This document shows positions 34,301-45,960 of a stretch of 64,000 bases of DNA, one piece after another. The position numbers and the translations under genes are program-made. Position 1 is the first letter of the stretch; the number at the start of each line of letters is the position of its first letter. The notes beneath the pieces were generated by a model, which had not been told where the DNA came from, did no database searches, and saw nothing but the letters and a program-made list of their open reading frames with translations. Origin of the DNA: Odobenus rosmarus divergens (taxonomy: Eukaryota; Chordata; Mammalia; Carnivora; Odobenidae); contig NW_004450585.1 of NCBI RefSeq assembly GCF_000321225.1, positions 1,305,500-1,369,499 of the forward strand, read 5' to 3'.

Positions 34301-34689
34301 ATCTACATCTGTTAGACAGGACCAGGGTAGGCATCTCCAGGGCCCTATCCACCTAATAGTAGCTGCTTCCTTGAACCATGGCATTCTGTCTCCTATTGGA
34401 GGCCATTGGCTGCTAGCTAGCTTCATGCCCACCCAAGGCCTGAATACCTTCCCTTTACGATGGTAGAAGCAGGTTGCATAAGGCTGCACCATCAAGTGGT
34501 AAAGACTGCAAAATTATTCTTTCTCTTGGTCCTAAATCCACAAGGATCTCTGCTCCATGGAGTTGTGATGGTGTGTTTTCTCCAGATCTCAGGCTCAGGA
34601 TATACTGACTACTGCTGAGAAATTCAAACTGGTCTGTGCTTTATAAAAATAAAATGCCGTCCCTTTGAGGTTGGCAAGGGAGCAACCTT

Positions 34690-34795
34690 TTCCCTTTCAT
34701 GGATGATGAAATGAGCACCTAGAAACATTAAGCAAAATGCCTGAGATCACACAAGTGGTACACACTATCAGTATGAGCAGGAAGGTATGTGGAGT
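34690..34795 (-). repeat. MIR SINE fragment, antisense
   Basis: 'ggatgatgaaatgagcacct', 'agaaacattaagcaaaatgc', 'ctgagatcacacaagtggta' matches the inverted central MIR block. Confidence 0.65.
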
Positions 34796-35875
34796 CAAGA
34801 GTACCACTAATGTCCCTGGGGCCATATTCCTTTTATCGCTTTGTCTTTTGTGGAGTAGAGCATGTTACTGAAAATAGACTTTCATGTTCTAAGAGGTCTT
34901 AAAATGCAGATCCGATTAAGACTCTACTTTCATACTGTTCAGAATTGTTCTGGAATTCTTCCAGCTGAAACTTTTGTTTGCATCATTTTATAGTGTTGAT
35001 ACTCTTCAAATAGGATATATAAGGCAGTTTATGAGAGGTTCATATGTATTGAATTAAAACAAGAATACAGCCCACATAAAAATTCAAATAAAAGGGCAAG
35101 GAGATTTTTTTTTCCCCCTATCTGTCTGCCTTGCTGTCTTCTTTCCTTTCTGAATCATTCAATCCAAAAGCTGTCAGTGGGGCTGATCAAGGTATGTGTC
35201 CGGGAAGTGTTTGGGAGGTGGGAGGGCTTTGGCAGAAGCAGCCTGGCATGAGTTGTCAGAACCTGTGTGTGCTGACAAAGGATATCCTCGTGGGTGGGTA
35301 ATGGCAGTGACCCAGAGTGAGGTGTTGGAGCCTGCGTAAGGAGAGGTTTAGGTACAGGAGAGATTACAGTCATAAATATAGTAAGGATAACATATTGATT
35401 ATATTGGCTAATATAATAAGGATAACAGAATCTAGGTTTCCCATGACTAGGGAATGGTGTTCAATATATGAAAAGAGAGAAAACTGGAATAAACTTTTTG
35501 ATGTTGGATGGGACCCATAAGTATATGGTTCTGGGAACAATGATACCCTAACAACAAGGAGCACATTTAGGGCCTGGATCTTGGCTTATTACATATAATT
35601 CTCCACTGAAAGGAACAGAGCTCCTGGGAAAAACAGCAGGTTTTATGGTTGGGGCTGAGCAAGTGAAAGATAACCCCGGGGACATCTTCTTTATGCTAGA
35701 AACTAAGGAAGTGCTCAAAGAATAATGAGGATATGGGAAAGGACACAGATGCCAGCCTCAAGGAGCTCTCACCGGCCAAATCTGAGATAATTTAAGCCTC
35801 AAAGTAATAAACATGCATATAAATATATATGAATAAATGGTGAAGAGAGAGTGCTTTCCCTAACTGATAAATGTA
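34796..35875. other. Unassigned DNA
   Basis: No exon recognised. At 35371-35428 two near-identical half-units ('tagtaaggataacatattga' and 'ataataaggataacagaat') form a short imperfect tandem. The stretch 35740-35840 resembles an old dispersed repeat that I cannot name. Confidence 0.4.
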
Positions 35876-35891
35876 GAAGGAATGATTGATT

Positions 35892-36100
35892 TTTTAAAAA
35901 AGATTTATTTATTTATTTGAGAGAGAGAGAGAGAACACAAGCGGGGAGAGGAGCAGAGGGAGAGGGAGAGGTACAATCTCAAGCAGACTCCCTGCTGAGT
36001 GAGGAACCCGACACAGGGCTCCATCTCTCCACCCTGAGATCATGACCTGAGCTGAAATCAAGACTCAGACGCTTAATTATCTGAGCCTCCCAGGTGCTCC
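35892..36100 (-). mobile_element. CAN-SINE with perfect 16-base target duplication
   Basis: Reverse-complement SINE: T/A-rich end, 'agatttatttatttatttga', (GA)n, 'agactccctgctgagtgagg', 'catctctccaccctgagat', 'catgacctgagctg'. The duplication gaaggaatgattgatt is identical at 35876-35891 and 36101-36116. The right copy runs directly into the L1 tail at 36117, so the SINE appears to have landed in pre-existing L1 sequence. Confidence 0.97.
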
Positions 36101-36116
36101 GAAGGAATGATTGATT

Positions 36117-36252
36117 AAGGAGGGCACTTGTGTTGAGCACTGGGTGTTATATGCATGTGATGAATTGCTAAATTCTACTCCTGGAACAAATATTACACTG
36201 TGTTAACTAACTAGAATTTAAATAAAAATTTGAAAAAATAAAATCTAAAAAA
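36117..36252 (+). repeat. LINE-1 3' end (carnivore type)
   Basis: 'aaggagggcacttgtgttga', 'gcactgggtgttatatgca', 'gtgatgaattgctaaattct', 'attacactgtgttaactaac' and 'tagaatttaaataaaaattt' is the standard 3' terminus of carnivore L1 with its A-rich tail. Probably extends to the left of the SINE duplication. Confidence 0.88.
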
Positions 36253-36279
36253 AGAAGATATAATTGAATTAGAATTGTT

Positions 36280-37085
36280 AACTTACTACATACAGAAAGA
36301 ATGATCAAACTAGAAAATCACCATTTGTCAAACAGCAATGGATACTACCAGCAGTGTGTAAAAGTTTGACAAGGAATGGAATATTTATCTCACCTCAGAG
36401 TATCTCATCCTATAAACTTAAGAAATCAAAGAGGAAAGAAGGAAATTTACAGTGGAGAAACTTGGCCAACTCCCCTAATCAAATAATCACAGATAGTATC
36501 AGCAATATTGGAACAACTCAAAATCATGTACCACCTGGTAAGATGAAAAAAGAAGAATTTAGCATACCTTCTGTAACATGCCCCAAACAAAACACAACAA
36601 CAACAAAACAAACAAAAAATCAATTCCATCTGATAAAGAAATATCAGGCAAACCCAAATTGGAAGACCTTCTAGAAACTGGCCAGTATTATTCAAAATTG
36701 CCAAAGTTATACAAATCAAAGAAGAAATAAGGAAGTGTTTGCGACTGAGGGAGACCAAAGATACATAACAACTAATGCACTGCAGAATTTTGGATACCCT
36801 TCATTACTGAAGACATTAGAGGAACAATTGGTGAAACTTGAGTGCGGTCTGTGGATTTGACTATGATAATGTATCAATCTAATTTTTTGATTTTGATGGT
36901 TTTATTGAGGTTATACAGGAGAACGGCTTTGTACAAGTTTCACAATAAAACACTCAGAAGTGATGGGGAATTGTGTTGGTAAGCTTACTCTCAAATGGCT
37001 CAGAGAAGAATATTTATTTATTTATTGTACTGTACTTGCAAATTTTCCATGGTTGAAAATATTACAACCCCCCCAAAAAGTATAA
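36280..37085 (+). repeat. Old L1M-type LINE-1 3' UTR
   Basis: Ordered blocks: 'aaactagaaaatcaccattt', 'cagtggagaaacttggccaa', 'cgggcaaacccaa'-like 'aggcaaacccaaattggaag', 'ccttctagaaactggccagt', 'gggagaccaaagatacataa', 'cattagaggaacaattggtg', 'actctcaaatggctcagaga' and 'tactgtacttgcaaattttc'. The 106-codon plus-strand frame at 36354-36674 and the 103-codon minus-strand frame at 36447-36758 lie within this UTR and are not genes. Confidence 0.8.
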
Positions 37086-37569
37086 ATGAAAGGGCAAAGG
37101 AAGAATTGTATGCTAATGTCTTAGGTAGAACTAGACAGACTGAATATATAATTTAGTTCTGAGTTCCACAGTGGGTGATACAACAAAGGCTAACAGTTTG
37201 TCAAGAGCAAACAGCTCTCTTGGTGCCAAAGTCCATGAGAAATGGATGGTATGAAGTGTTACATTGGTAACACCTAGTTGGTTACAATCCTCCCACAAGA
37301 TCACTCAATTTGCACAAGCAGTTACCTTGTCTTATTATACTTTTCAGATGATTTTCCTGCTAGTTTTAGTTATATTCTTAAGTAGCTTAGTTTCTAGATC
37401 AACATTTTCTATAGTAGGCTTCATGACATATATTTGGGGGACTGAATAATTATTGGTGGATAATCATGAGGTTGTAGTGCTTACATAAGGAAGATTGGTT
37501 GCATTACACAAATATTAAGCCTTTATCATGACATGTCAAACCTCCATGCTTCTAATTAGCAATAAAAAC
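37086..37569. other. Unassigned DNA
   Basis: No repeat or exon recognised. Confidence 0.45.
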
Positions 37570-37795
37570 TACTCTTTATTGAATACCTACTATGTACCAG
37601 GCATTCTACCTACATTATCTCTGATCCTAGACCAGCCTTATAAAGCAGGTGTAATTTGTGCCCTCTTTACAGAGGAGGAAGCTAAGGATCATAGTGACTA
37701 AGTGATACATTGAAGCACGTGGAGAGCTTGTGATGGTGTTGGGATTCAACCCCCAATCTGGCTGGATTCAAAGCCTGTCCTCTTTTTACTGTGTC
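37570..37795 (-). repeat. MIR SINE, antisense, nearly full length
   Basis: 'tactctttattgaataccta', 'ctatgtaccaggcattctac', 'ctttacagaggaggaagcta', 'gttgggattcaaccc' and 'attcaaagcctgtcctc' follow inverted MIR throughout. Confidence 0.88.
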
Positions 37796-38504
37796 TGCGG
37801 TCTTTGTGATCAGTTTTATTTTACACGCCCAAGGGAAATTAAGCCTTAAGTCAGATTCCCCAAACTAAAGCTTAGTCTCTAAAGTTTTTAAGCTAAATAT
37901 TAGGAGTGAAGTGTTGGTCTCAGTCCCCAGTCCTTGAGCATGTGAAATAAAATACTCTGAGGGCCCAAGCGACTTCCTGTTTTCAAATTAGACACAGAGT
38001 TATCACATTAGTTTTTCTAATCCACTAACGCACTTTAAAGTATGTGTGTCTTTTGAGACAGTTTCTCATATGTAACTTCAAGTTCTTAAAGTATTATTAT
38101 CCTTCGTACTGGTTAAAATTCCACGCTAGGTTCTTGATGGGTCCAGATGCATATGATTCATAGTGGATGGTATTTCAGTCCTAAGTGAGAATATGGCACT
38201 ATCTTGGGAATCATGTGCAACCTGTATGTCAGAGGAACCTGTGTTTTAAGTAATCCTGAGATTTGGACCATTGTACTACCCTTGGTATTATGGGAATAGC
38301 TGGCACCTTGGGTTTAGATTTAGATGTAATCAAATTTTAGCTCTAATCTGTGTTAAAGTAATGTATATGCACACATACATACTGTCCCCACCTCATTAAA
38401 AGAAGAATAATAAAGGAAAGAAAAAAAAAACGTAAGGAAACAGAAAGGAGATTTGAGGTAGCTGGCTCTCATTCAAGCCCTGTATCCTTTAAATTCCCTG
38501 GTTT
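37796..38504. other. Single-copy DNA
   Basis: No repeat or exon recognised; short A run near 38423-38430. Confidence 0.45.
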
Positions 38505-38715
38505 TTTGTTTCCTCCCTTGTAAAAATGCCAGTGATAGTAATATCTACCTATTAGGGCAGATAATAGTACTTAATACATAGGATGGTTCTGAGGTTTTTA
38601 ATGTGTTAGTACGTATAAAGTATTTGCAGCAATGTCTGGCTGAGTATTCGCTATTATTACTATTAATATATTTGAAGGAATTGACACCTAGTAGGTGTTT
38701 ATAAATGCTAGTTTT
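38505..38715 (+). repeat. MIR SINE 3' part
   Basis: 'gtttcctcccttgtaaaaat', 'gtaatatctacctatta', 'aggatggttctgaggttttt', 'gtataaagtatttgcagcaa', 'tgtctggctgagtattcgc' follow sense MIR. Confidence 0.72.
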
Positions 38716-39268
38716 CCTTCCATTTCTTAAAAAATTAGAATAAGTATACAGAAATTTTATTTATCTTTGCTCCCGAGGATCAGTATAGCTATTAGTGATC
38801 AGAGATGTATCCATCCATGTTACCGCAAAAGATCGGAAGCCATCCTGGGAGTTTGCCTTTCACTTTGGGATGTTGCCAATGGTGATGCAATGTACTGTTG
38901 ATACACTCTTGAGCTGATCTTGCAAGCCACATTTGACACAGGGATTGCTTTCACCTTGTTATATTGTTTCTGTACAAATAATAGTTATCCCTCAGGATAA
39001 GAAGTCATCCAGGTGGAATAAAGAACACCTTCTCTGTGTAGGTGTACAATTATCTGAAATGTAAGGATTGACAAATGTTTGCTTGATTGAAAGTTTTGCA
39101 GGAATTTGAGCGTTTGAAATGTTTTTCAGATGGTGGTGACATTCTCTCTTTTGTTGGTTACCAGCATCCCCTGGTATTAAAGTTTGGGCCCATTCTATAA
39201 GAAAATGACTTACACATGGTTACTCATAGCATCTTTAAATTTTGGCTCTTTAAGAAACATAAGTTATT
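38716..39268. other. Single-copy DNA
   Basis: No repeat or exon recognised. Confidence 0.45.
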
Positions 39269-39276
39269 CTCTAATT

Positions 39277-39477
39277 CAGGGATCAGAAAAACAATGGCCT
39301 GCAGGCCAAAACCAGCCTACCACCTGTTTTTGAATGGCCTGTGAGCTAAGAATAGTTTTTACATTTTTGGGGAAAAAAAAAGGCAAAGAAGCATATGTGA
39401 CAGAAATCATATCTGACTTGCAAAGCCTAAAATATTTGCTGTCTGGCCCTTTACAGAAACAGTTTTCTGATACCCTG
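39277..39477 (+). mobile_element. hAT-type nonautonomous DNA transposon, copy 2, with terminal repeats
   Basis: The ends form an imperfect terminal inverted repeat: 'cagggatcagaaaa' at the left and 'ttttctgataccctg' at the right. Flanking octamers ctctaatt (39269-39276) and ttctaacc (39478-39485) differ by three transitions and fit an aged 8-bp duplication, as hAT elements make. Inside, 'cctgcaggccaaaaccagcc', 'caaagcctaaaatatttgct' and 'gtctggccctttacag' are diagnostic of the same family as 28527-28695. Confidence 0.85.
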
Positions 39478-39504
39478 TTCTAACCCAATTCTCTTATTGG
39501 AAAA

Positions 39505-39600
39505 AAAAAAGAAGAGGAAAATGAGGGCAAGGTAAGTTATGTGGTTTTTACCCAGGTTAACCCAGCTCATCAGAGACAGACCTGGAACTTGAATTGACCC
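39505..39600 (-). repeat. MIR SINE fragment, antisense
   Basis: 'gaagaggaaaatgagggcaa', 'ggtaagttatgtgg', 'ggttaacccagctcatcaga', 'cctggaacttgaattgacc' fit the inverted MIR core. Confidence 0.6.
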
Positions 39601-41405
39601 TCCAGCCTTGCAGCCTGTCTCCATCAGCAACCCTGCGTCCTCATTAGCCCTTCTCTCTAGTGTCTTTCACCTACCTAACAAGAATAATTTCACTTAAAAA
39701 GGTAACACTAAAATTTTAAGCTTATGTGACATCTCTTCCCTGAAGAACTTAAAGTACCTTAAGCTGGGTGAACCAATCCTGCCAGGGTAGGAATTACATC
39801 TTGGTGATAAACTGGACCCTTAGGTAGCAATGGCAGTTATATGTTCCGTATTATCAGTATTAATAATGTCCTCAAATGGTAAGAAATAAGCATATTTAAC
39901 CTGTTTATTAGAAGCAAGAAGATACTTAATAAAAGAATCATGTTCTGTCTTTAGGCTTCCAATAGAATTATTGACACACCCAGACCAAAGGATTTAGCAC
40001 TTTCATGTTAATCTATAGGTTTGAGTTTTGGTGGTGATGGTGGTGAGGTTTCAAAGATTGCAATATACTCAAACTTTCCAGTAAGTGTTCATGAAATTAT
40101 CGTTTTGAATTTAAACAATGGATACTTGGAGATCACTGGAAACATGGTGTGTCAGGAAAATTGCATACTCCTGGATGGATTCTCCAAGCTTGACAATTCC
40201 AGTTGCCCCCCCCCATTCTTTTTGTGAGTTAAAGATATTTTTTTCTCAAGATATTTGGCATAAAGCACACTTAGAAAAGAATGACCAGTAACTTAAGGTT
40301 TGTCTCTTTAATTTCAACTTGTTCTAATTCTGTACCAGAATATCAAAGAATAATTTAATATGTGAGTCAATTATTTCTATACATTTGTAAAAGATTTGCT
40401 AGCTCATTTAGTTTATTATTACGTAGTGTGTTTCTTATCCAATATGTTTACACTGAGTCCATTTTTTCCTCATAAAGTCAATTTTATTAGCTTAACAAGT
40501 GAGTCAGGAACTTTTCTTTAAATCCAAACTCCAAACTAGATTTATTCTCAGCATTACAGCTGTTCCAATCAGCATTCCCTCTTTGCAAATGATGAGAATA
40601 GGAATGTGGGTGTAATTGGCATGCATTTGATTGTAACTGAATGGAGATGCCCCTATTGAACGAGCAGAGAGATTCCAGTTTCCTAGGGTGTCTTGTAGGT
40701 GCTTCTAAGATCAGCTAATTGTTGATAAGAACCTCTTTAACTACATGGGTTATAGAATATTGCTCAAAAAACCAGAAACATATGCAAATTTGAGTCCATA
40801 AAACCACTCTAGATTTGATACATTCAAAGAAGTGACCTGAATTGACAAATATTCTATAGATGCTTATGTATATGAATATCCTTACATATTATAACCTATA
40901 GCATGGAAAATATGGTTTTCCTTGTGATTTCAGAAAATCTACAGCTGAATACATTAAGGGCTATATCGTATTGATATCTAATACATATTTGTTTCCTGAT
41001 TTCCAAAATTTAATGGGGGATAAAAAGCAATAGGCATGGCTTTCCAACATATTATAAAAACTTTAGTGACATGCATTACGCCAGACACAATATGCTCCAA
41101 CCTATGCTGAATAAAAATTACAGTCAATATTTTTTAGACATGCATGTTCTGAAACTGCAGAGGATATGATGAGCATGAGAGAAAATGACCACATATGTAA
41201 TTGAGCAAATTTCTGGATATATTACATGTCATGGTCAAATGTAGGTTAGAAAGCTATTTGAGCCCGCTGGCTCAGCCACAGACTGTTTATTCCTCACATG
41301 ACGTTAATCACAGTGATTGTACCTGTCTCTGTTACGTCTGGCCAAGCAACTTGTAAGAGGCCAGCTTCGGCCAGGACATCCTGTCAAACACAGATGGTTA
41401 AAAAA
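39601..41405. other. Single-copy AT-rich DNA
   Basis: No repeat, exon or RNA gene recognised. The frame at 40021-40227 has no domain. A C8 run lies at about 40206-40213. Confidence 0.5.
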
Positions 41406-41417
41406 AAAAAAAATCCA

Positions 41418-41596
41418 GGGGCGCCTGGGTGGCTCAGTTGTTAAGCCTTCGGCTCAGGTCATGATCCCAGGGTCCTGGGATCGAGTCCCGCATCAGGCTC
41501 CTTGCTCAGGGGGGAGCCTGCCGCTCCCCCTGCTTGAGCTCTCATTCACTCTCGCCTATGCTCTCTTTCTCTAGCAAATAAACAAATAAAATCTTT
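41418..41596 (+). mobile_element. CAN-SINE
   Basis: Sense SINE: 'ggggcgcctgggtggctcag', 'ttaagccttcggctcaggtc', 'atgatcccagggtcctggga', 'gagcctgccgctccccctgc', A-rich tail. Its 12-base duplication (aaaaaaaatcca) lies at 41406-41417 and 41597-41608. The frame at 41317-41574 is SINE-derived. Confidence 0.96.
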
Positions 41597-41608
41597 AAAA
41601 AAAATCCA

Positions 41609-42329
41609 TTTAGCTTGGATACCTTCTCTAGGCTCTTTATTAAGGTTCTAATATTGTTGGAAATAAAAATAAAACCTCAGTGTCTGGGTATCTTTTGATG
41701 TTTGCCAGCTTTAGTTTGATATTTGGAAAAATTAAAGCAGATGATTATTTTTGTATTATTTGAACACATTTTTCTTTTTTATTGTTTCCCCCCCCTTGAC
41801 ATCACATTTTTGACTAATCCTATTTCGCAGAGAGATGGATTATCAAAGAGGCAGGTCGATGATCCTAGAAGACTTGGCACAATGAACATGACTCCCTCCA
41901 AACACCACACAGGCTTTGCCCAGAGAAGAAGCTGTAGATCTTCTGGACAGCTTCTGGACTTGGTGTAGTAGGAACCCTGTGCCTGACAAGTGTTCTAATT
42001 TGAGGCACTTGTTTCAGAACAATCTTTCCACACTTCTCTCCTGATAACAGCCCCATTTAAGGTACTGAGATGGAAGTTTCCTTAGATCTAAGCCCATTTT
42101 GTAGCTGTAATAGCTAGGGCAAAACACTTCATTTCTGTAAAGTCATACAATGAGCCGCTTGTGGGAAAAATGATGATTCAGCATCAACCACAAAAGCCTC
42201 AAATATTCCTTCTGTGTGTTGCTGCTTCCTGGAGTTGCCTTCTGAAGGTGCTTCTGAGTGAGGGGCCTCAGAACCAAGTGCTTGATATTATTTATTTTGG
42301 AATATGATTTGTAACAAAATACATATTTT
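41609..42329. other. Single-copy DNA
   Basis: No repeat or exon recognised. Overlapping frames at 41723-41968 (plus) and 41865-42056 (minus) have no domain. Confidence 0.45.
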
Positions 42330-43250
42330 AGAAATTAATAACAACCTAATGGAGTCAAAGTGGATCTTCACCCTTCAAGAGTGATTCTCATTTGACTGAC
42401 AGCACTTGCATGCATTGCCTTAGCCTTAGAGATCAATGGGGTATGGTGTTGCTTAGAGCACTTACAATATGTAGCATGTCATCTATCCCACGTGTTCTCA
42501 TTCATATTTCTTTAATTCCAGTCCTATGATAGTTGCGTGTGTATGTGTAATGAGTGACTAGAACATTTAAATCTTAATGTCTCCATCCATTTTACAGTTC
42601 CATTTGATTGCCACGGTGTGGACAGACTACTGTAAAACAGTTACCTCGTTTTCCCATTGATTTTCTATCTAGTGTGATACTGTGATTATAGATTACTTGG
42701 TGTTTCTCTTTATTATCCCCCCGGATATTAACAGTGCTATTTTAAAGCCTTTAATTCTATGGTGTGAACCTTAATCCCATTGCAGAACGCTTGGCCGCTG
42801 TGTTATGTTGTCACAATTCACTCCCCAGTGTAAGCCTAGGGGGTAGTTGCTTTTATTTAGGAAAATAACTGTGTGCTGAATTCATCATAAGTTGGAAAAA
42901 CGGGTCCTTTTCATTCATTGAGCAGACCATGCAGATTTCCATAAGATGTAGTGCCATGTTGGCCAAGGCTCTGTGTGAACAACTATCTATTGTAAGGTGG
43001 TAAGAGAATAGTTGTGAACGTTTCGAACCAATAAAATTCAGAAGTGGCACATTGTAACTCGGTTTGCAATATTTTTCCCAATATTTTCTTAAAGCTTCAT
43101 GTATGGGAAGTGTCTTTGTTTTCACTCCATTTTGCATTTTGCCAAGAAAAAGTGACAAAACAGTACTTATCATCTTCCTTCAAAACATATGGCATGTGCC
43201 CACGGAATATTAAATGATCTTTTACAATGACAACAAATGTTGTGATATTT
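42330..43250. promoter_or_regulatory. Long repeat-free stretch, possible conserved non-coding DNA
   Basis: Nine hundred bases with no repeat, and with many motif-like words such as 'cccattgattttctatct', 'gtgattatagattact' (homeobox-like GATTA), 'gaaccaataaaattc' and 'atattaaatgatc'. A 106-codon minus-strand frame (42853-43173) lies inside and has no recognisable domain. Conservation cannot be judged from one sequence. Confidence 0.25.
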
Positions 43251-43580
43251 CATCTGAGACTCCCAGAATGTAAGGTTTCTTGAAGCAAGCAGGAAAAGCA
43301 AAAAGATGGTTCAGGGGGACTGGTTTGCTGGTAGAGATGGTGATGCAAACATATGCTACTTCAAATCTGAAGGAGTACTGTGTATATACCCATGTATAAG
43401 TGAGGGTGGTAGAACATAAATTATCTGGACTTAGAGATCTTAAGTAAGATTCTGAAGCCAGATAAGTGTCCCCTGGTTTAAAATAGGTAAGAAATTTGGT
43501 ATACATAATTGGGTTATATTTTTTTCTAATACCTCTCACAGAACAATTTTCCAATGATCCCAGTTTACTGAGAAGAGGGT

Positions 43581-43696
43581 GGGGTGCCCAGGTGGCACAG
43601 TCAGTTAAGTGTCCAACTCTTGGTTTCAGCTCAGGTCGTGATCTCAGAGTCCTGAGATCGAGCCCGGAGTAGGGCTCAGTGCAGAGTCTGCTTGAG

Positions 43697-43734
<38 letters not shown>

Positions 43735-43798
43735 CACCCGCCCCCTCCACTCCTTGCTCTCTTTCTCAAATAAATAAATAAATAAATCTTAGAAAAAA
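43581..43798 (+). mobile_element. CAN-SINE with internal (TC)n expansion
   Basis: Sense SINE: 'ggggtgcccaggtggcacag', 'tcagttaagtgtccaactct', 'gctcaggtcgtgatctcaga', 'agtctgcttgagattctctc', a (TC)n run at about 43697-43732, and an (AAAT)n tail. The flanks agaagaggg and aaagagaggg are only a weak duplication. The 171-codon minus-strand frame at 43222-43737 and the 113-codon frame at 43644-43985 run through it and are not genes. Confidence 0.94.
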
Positions 43799-44894
43799 GA
43801 GAGGGCTTTCCACCTTTTCTCTTTCTCTCACAAACTTCTCTCCAAGAATAGAAGAGTCCTTTATTTGATCCATGAACTTGGGAGAGGACATGGGCCTGTG
43901 GGGCTTGGACTTTGTTTCCTTTCAAATCCACCTCTCCCTGCATGAGTATTTCTGTTCTTCTCCTGCCCCCATGAGATAAGCACACCTTGGTTGGGTCCCA
44001 ACCTGCCTTCTAGAGACAGCTCCACAACTCCAGCCCTCTCTTTCCCCACTGTTGCAGCTCAGCAGTGCTTTTCAGTTTAGTTGGCCTGATAAAAATATCA
44101 ACTTTGCGGACCCAAACTCTTTCTTCAGTGATTAGTCCTAAGGGCTAGACTGGGGTGAGGTGGGGGGACATGGTGTATGATGTGGAAAGACGCTTAATTT
44201 TAGCCGCGAGTTAAGCTATATTCCCCCCCTTCATTTTTCCCAATGATAAAACTGACATTTTGATCTCTATCTGTCCACATTCAGGGTCCATCTCTTAGTT
44301 GGCTTAGAACTCAGCGGGGAAATGCACATGTTTGCCATGCCTTGATAGCCCAACATGCACCATAAGGATGAAATAATGTTACGTGGTATTCATATTCATA
44401 TCGAGTGCCTCAAGAATAGCTGCTATTAGTAACACATCCTTGAGAAGAAGTTTTTTTCTTTTTTTAACATCACAACACTTCTTCCATATTAATATTTAGG
44501 TTGTAAAGAAATACCAAATAACATTGTTTGTTTTAGAAAATTCTGGCTTTAAGTATACTTTAAAATTGTAATCTTACCCGCTAATTCTCACTTCTGTATT
44601 CTTCCACTAAAATGTATCAATTGGGAGGTTTATAATGCTTAGGGAAAGATAAAAGAAAGAAAAAAATTGGGTGTTATATTAATAATAACATTCTCAGTTA
44701 ATATTTTCATAATAATTTAATTAATTTCTGTGGAAATTACCATTCCACAGAGGAATCAGTCATTGGTGGTATAGACATGGCCACTAATTCTGACAGTTTT
44801 TGGCCCTTTGGGGTTAGTAGACTCAATATTCTCATTGCTAAGCATATTATTTCAAAAGAAAAAGACGTTCTCTTGTTCACCAAATATGGAGAGA
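43799..44894. other. Single-copy DNA
   Basis: No repeat or exon recognised. Runs of T lie near 44450-44465. Confidence 0.45.
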
Positions 44895-45960
44895 GAAACT
44901 ACCATGTGCTAGGTATTATTCTAGGTTCTGGGTTTACTTCAGTAAAAATGTAGACCAAATTCTAGGGATTTTCATTCTCAAGGAAACTCACTTTTTAGTG
45001 GTAAGGGAGAGGTGGGGTAGTAGAAAGTAAACACAATAAATAAGAATTTATAGTATTTGGGCAGGTGATAAATATTAGAGAAAATAAATACAGTAGATTA
45101 AGGATGATTGGGAGGGGCAGTGAGGAGGTGGGAGCTGTAGTTTGGGTAGATTGGTCAAGGCAGTCTTCACTGAGGAGGTGATAATTGCGCAAAGAATTAA
45201 AAAGGTGAAGAAGAAAGCCTTCCTCATCAGTGAGGAAGAGCATGCCACATAGTGGGTACAATCATTGCAAAGGCTCTGAGTAGGGGCTGTGTGCATGGGG
45301 AGGAGGGAAGAATCAAGACAGGGGAGAAGGAAGAGAGGGTGGGAGAGAATGTGACCAGAACGAGGTTGGGTAGTGAGTTGTCCTGTCTTGCAGGCATTGT
45401 GAGAATTTTGACTTTTTCTCTGAGAGAAACAGAAAGCCATTGGAGGATCGGACAGAGGAATAACCTATGACTTAAGGTTTCACAGGCTCTTTCAGGGTGC
45501 TATGTTGAGGACAGGCTTTCGGGGGACAAGAGTCCGAGAAGGGGGAATGGTTAGGAGGCTCTTGTTACCAGGGTGAGAAACAATGATGGCTGGACCAGAT
45601 GACACCAGTGGAGGTGGGGCAGCAGTTGAATTCTTGATATATGCTGAAAGTTGAGCCAAAAGGGTCCACAGATGAATTGGATTTAAAGTGTGAGAGAAAG
45701 AGATGAGTCAAGCATGGCTCCAGGGTTCTGGCCTGACTAGACAGATTTTCCATTTGCTGAGATGGGAAAAGTGGTGGGCAAAACAGCTTGGGATGGGACC
45801 ATATCAGGAATTTAGTTTTAGACATTTTAAATTTGGAATGTTCCCAGAAATCTAAGTGAAGATGTCAAATACACTGTATGATATGTGAGTCCAGAGTTCA
45901 GGAGAGAAGTCTAGGTTGGAGATATAAATTTGGAAGTTGTCAACATAGAGATTCTATTTA
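44895..45960 (-). repeat. LINE-2 3' region, antisense, over 1 kb
   Basis: This is the best L2 copy in the window. Blocks in inverted order: 'ctaccatgtgctaggtatta', 'gcaaaggctctgagtagggg', 'gaaagccattggaggatcgg', 'ggttaggaggctcttgttac', 'gacaccagtggaggtggggc', 'atggctccagggttctggcc', 'tttgctgagatgggaaaagt', 'gtgagtccagagttcaggag', 'gtctaggttggagatataaa'. Frames of up to 121 codons inside it (45075-45440 minus and others) belong to L2 DNA or are chance. Confidence 0.92.

Noticed and set aside
36354..36758. Overlapping frames of 106 (plus) and 103 (minus) codons
   Set aside because: Both lie in an L1M 3' UTR, which is non-coding.
43222..43737. 171-codon minus-strand open frame
   Set aside because: Its N-terminal part is the (TC)n tract and body of a CAN-SINE; the rest has no domain.
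45075..45440. 121-codon minus-strand frame
   Set aside because: Inside the antisense L2 copy; no intact L2 domain and not a host gene.
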